Assembly (NCBI GenBank): GCA_913062835.1
Contig: CAJXXD010000045.1
Coordinates: 1-6,860 of the forward strand
Source: an uncultured Gammaproteobacteria bacterium
GTDB lineage: Bacteria; Pseudomonadota; Gammaproteobacteria; Pseudomonadales; Litorivicinaceae
Direction of reading: 5' to 3'
Length of the DNA stretch: 6,860 bases
The position numbers and the translations under genes were made by a program. Below, piece after piece: positions 6,747-6,860 of this stretch. Positions within the stretch are counted from its first letter, which is position 1; every line of letters starts with the position of its first letter. The notes below the pieces were generated by a model that had not been told where the DNA came from, did no database searches, and saw only the letters and a list, made by a program, of their open reading frames with translations.

Positions 6747-6764
6747 CGTTTTTTAAAAAATTGA
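6747..6764 (+). promoter_or_regulatory. Degenerate boxA-like antitermination element
   Basis: This stretch takes the place of boxA (TGCTCTTTAACA in E. coli), just upstream of leader sequence that still aligns with the E. coli rrn leader. Here it has drifted to GCG, six T and six A. The TTTAA core remains, but the usual C residues are lost. In E. coli boxA binds NusB/NusE; whether this one does is inference. Confidence 0.45.
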
Positions 6765-6860
6765 TCAAGCAATGCGTGTGGGTGCTTGAGCTGGAAGTCG
6801 ATAAGATTTCAGGCACAAGCAACCTGTATAAATTTATTTAGCAGTTTTGCGATTGTCTGA
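6765..6860 (+). other. Pre-16S rRNA leader, ending at about the 16S 5' end
   Basis: The segment ATCAAGCAATGCGTGTGGG (about 6764-6782) closely resembles the E. coli rrn leader after boxA (ATCAGACAATCTGTGTGGG). A possible stem pairs TGCTTG (6783-6788) with CAAGCA (6816-6821), with an inner TGGAA/TTTCA pairing (6792-6796 and 6807-6811). The last bases, TGTCTGA, would join the conserved AGAGTTTGATC start of 16S rRNA just outside the window. The 16S itself is therefore not shown and is inferred. Confidence 0.7.

Noticed and set aside
6410..6822. Two minus-strand open frames of 64 and 81 codons in the rRNA promoter region
   Set aside because: They run antisense through four well-formed promoters and the rrn leader and resemble no protein family I know.

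Overview
The window looks like a chromosomal segment of a gammaproteobacterium with moderate GC. The run argC - erpA - (anmK and an M23 peptidase on the opposite strand) - tyrS - ribosomal RNA operon leader is, as I recall it, a Pseudomonas-like arrangement. The protein sequences resemble Pseudomonas/Oceanospirillales homologues but I cannot name a genus. No phage, transposon, CRISPR or tRNA signal is visible, so most of the window is core genome.

Layout. Bases 1-1193 (minus strand) hold the first 397 codons of a ClC-type chloride channel/transporter that runs off the left edge. A 58-bp gap separates it from the divergent argC (1252-2280, GTG start; arginine biosynthesis). argC is followed after 12 bp by erpA (2293-2643; iron-sulfur carrier), probably in one transcript. 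erpA overlaps tail-to-tail with anmK (3754-2630, minus; peptidoglycan recycling kinase). anmK lies downstream of, and overlaps by 35 nt, an envelope M23 peptidase gene (5072-3720, minus). A 102-bp divergent region separates that gene from tyrS (5175-6398, plus; tyrosyl-tRNA synthetase).

Bases 6399-6860 carry no gene but are densely packed with regulatory sequence. Four sigma70-type promoters in tandem, each with a 16-bp spacer and a GC-rich discriminator, occur at an almost regular step of 91, 88 and 90 bp. Each is followed by a potential hairpin near the 5' end of its RNA. The last is followed by a boxB/boxA-like leader and by sequence resembling the rrn leader. The window stops at about the expected 5' end of 16S rRNA. 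This is the promoter and leader of an rrn operon, and it is the most structured non-coding part of the window.

Together the genes serve growth: translation capacity (tyrS, rrn), cell-wall turnover (M23 peptidase opening peptidoglycan, AnmK recycling its anhydro-muramic acid), Fe-S maturation and arginine synthesis. The clearest protein-level oddity is the ClC protein, which lacks both the gating glutamate and the internal proton glutamate of classical ClC exchangers. I found no convincing previously undescribed multi-gene system. The modular promoter-hairpin array and its embedded palindromes are the best candidates for a second look.
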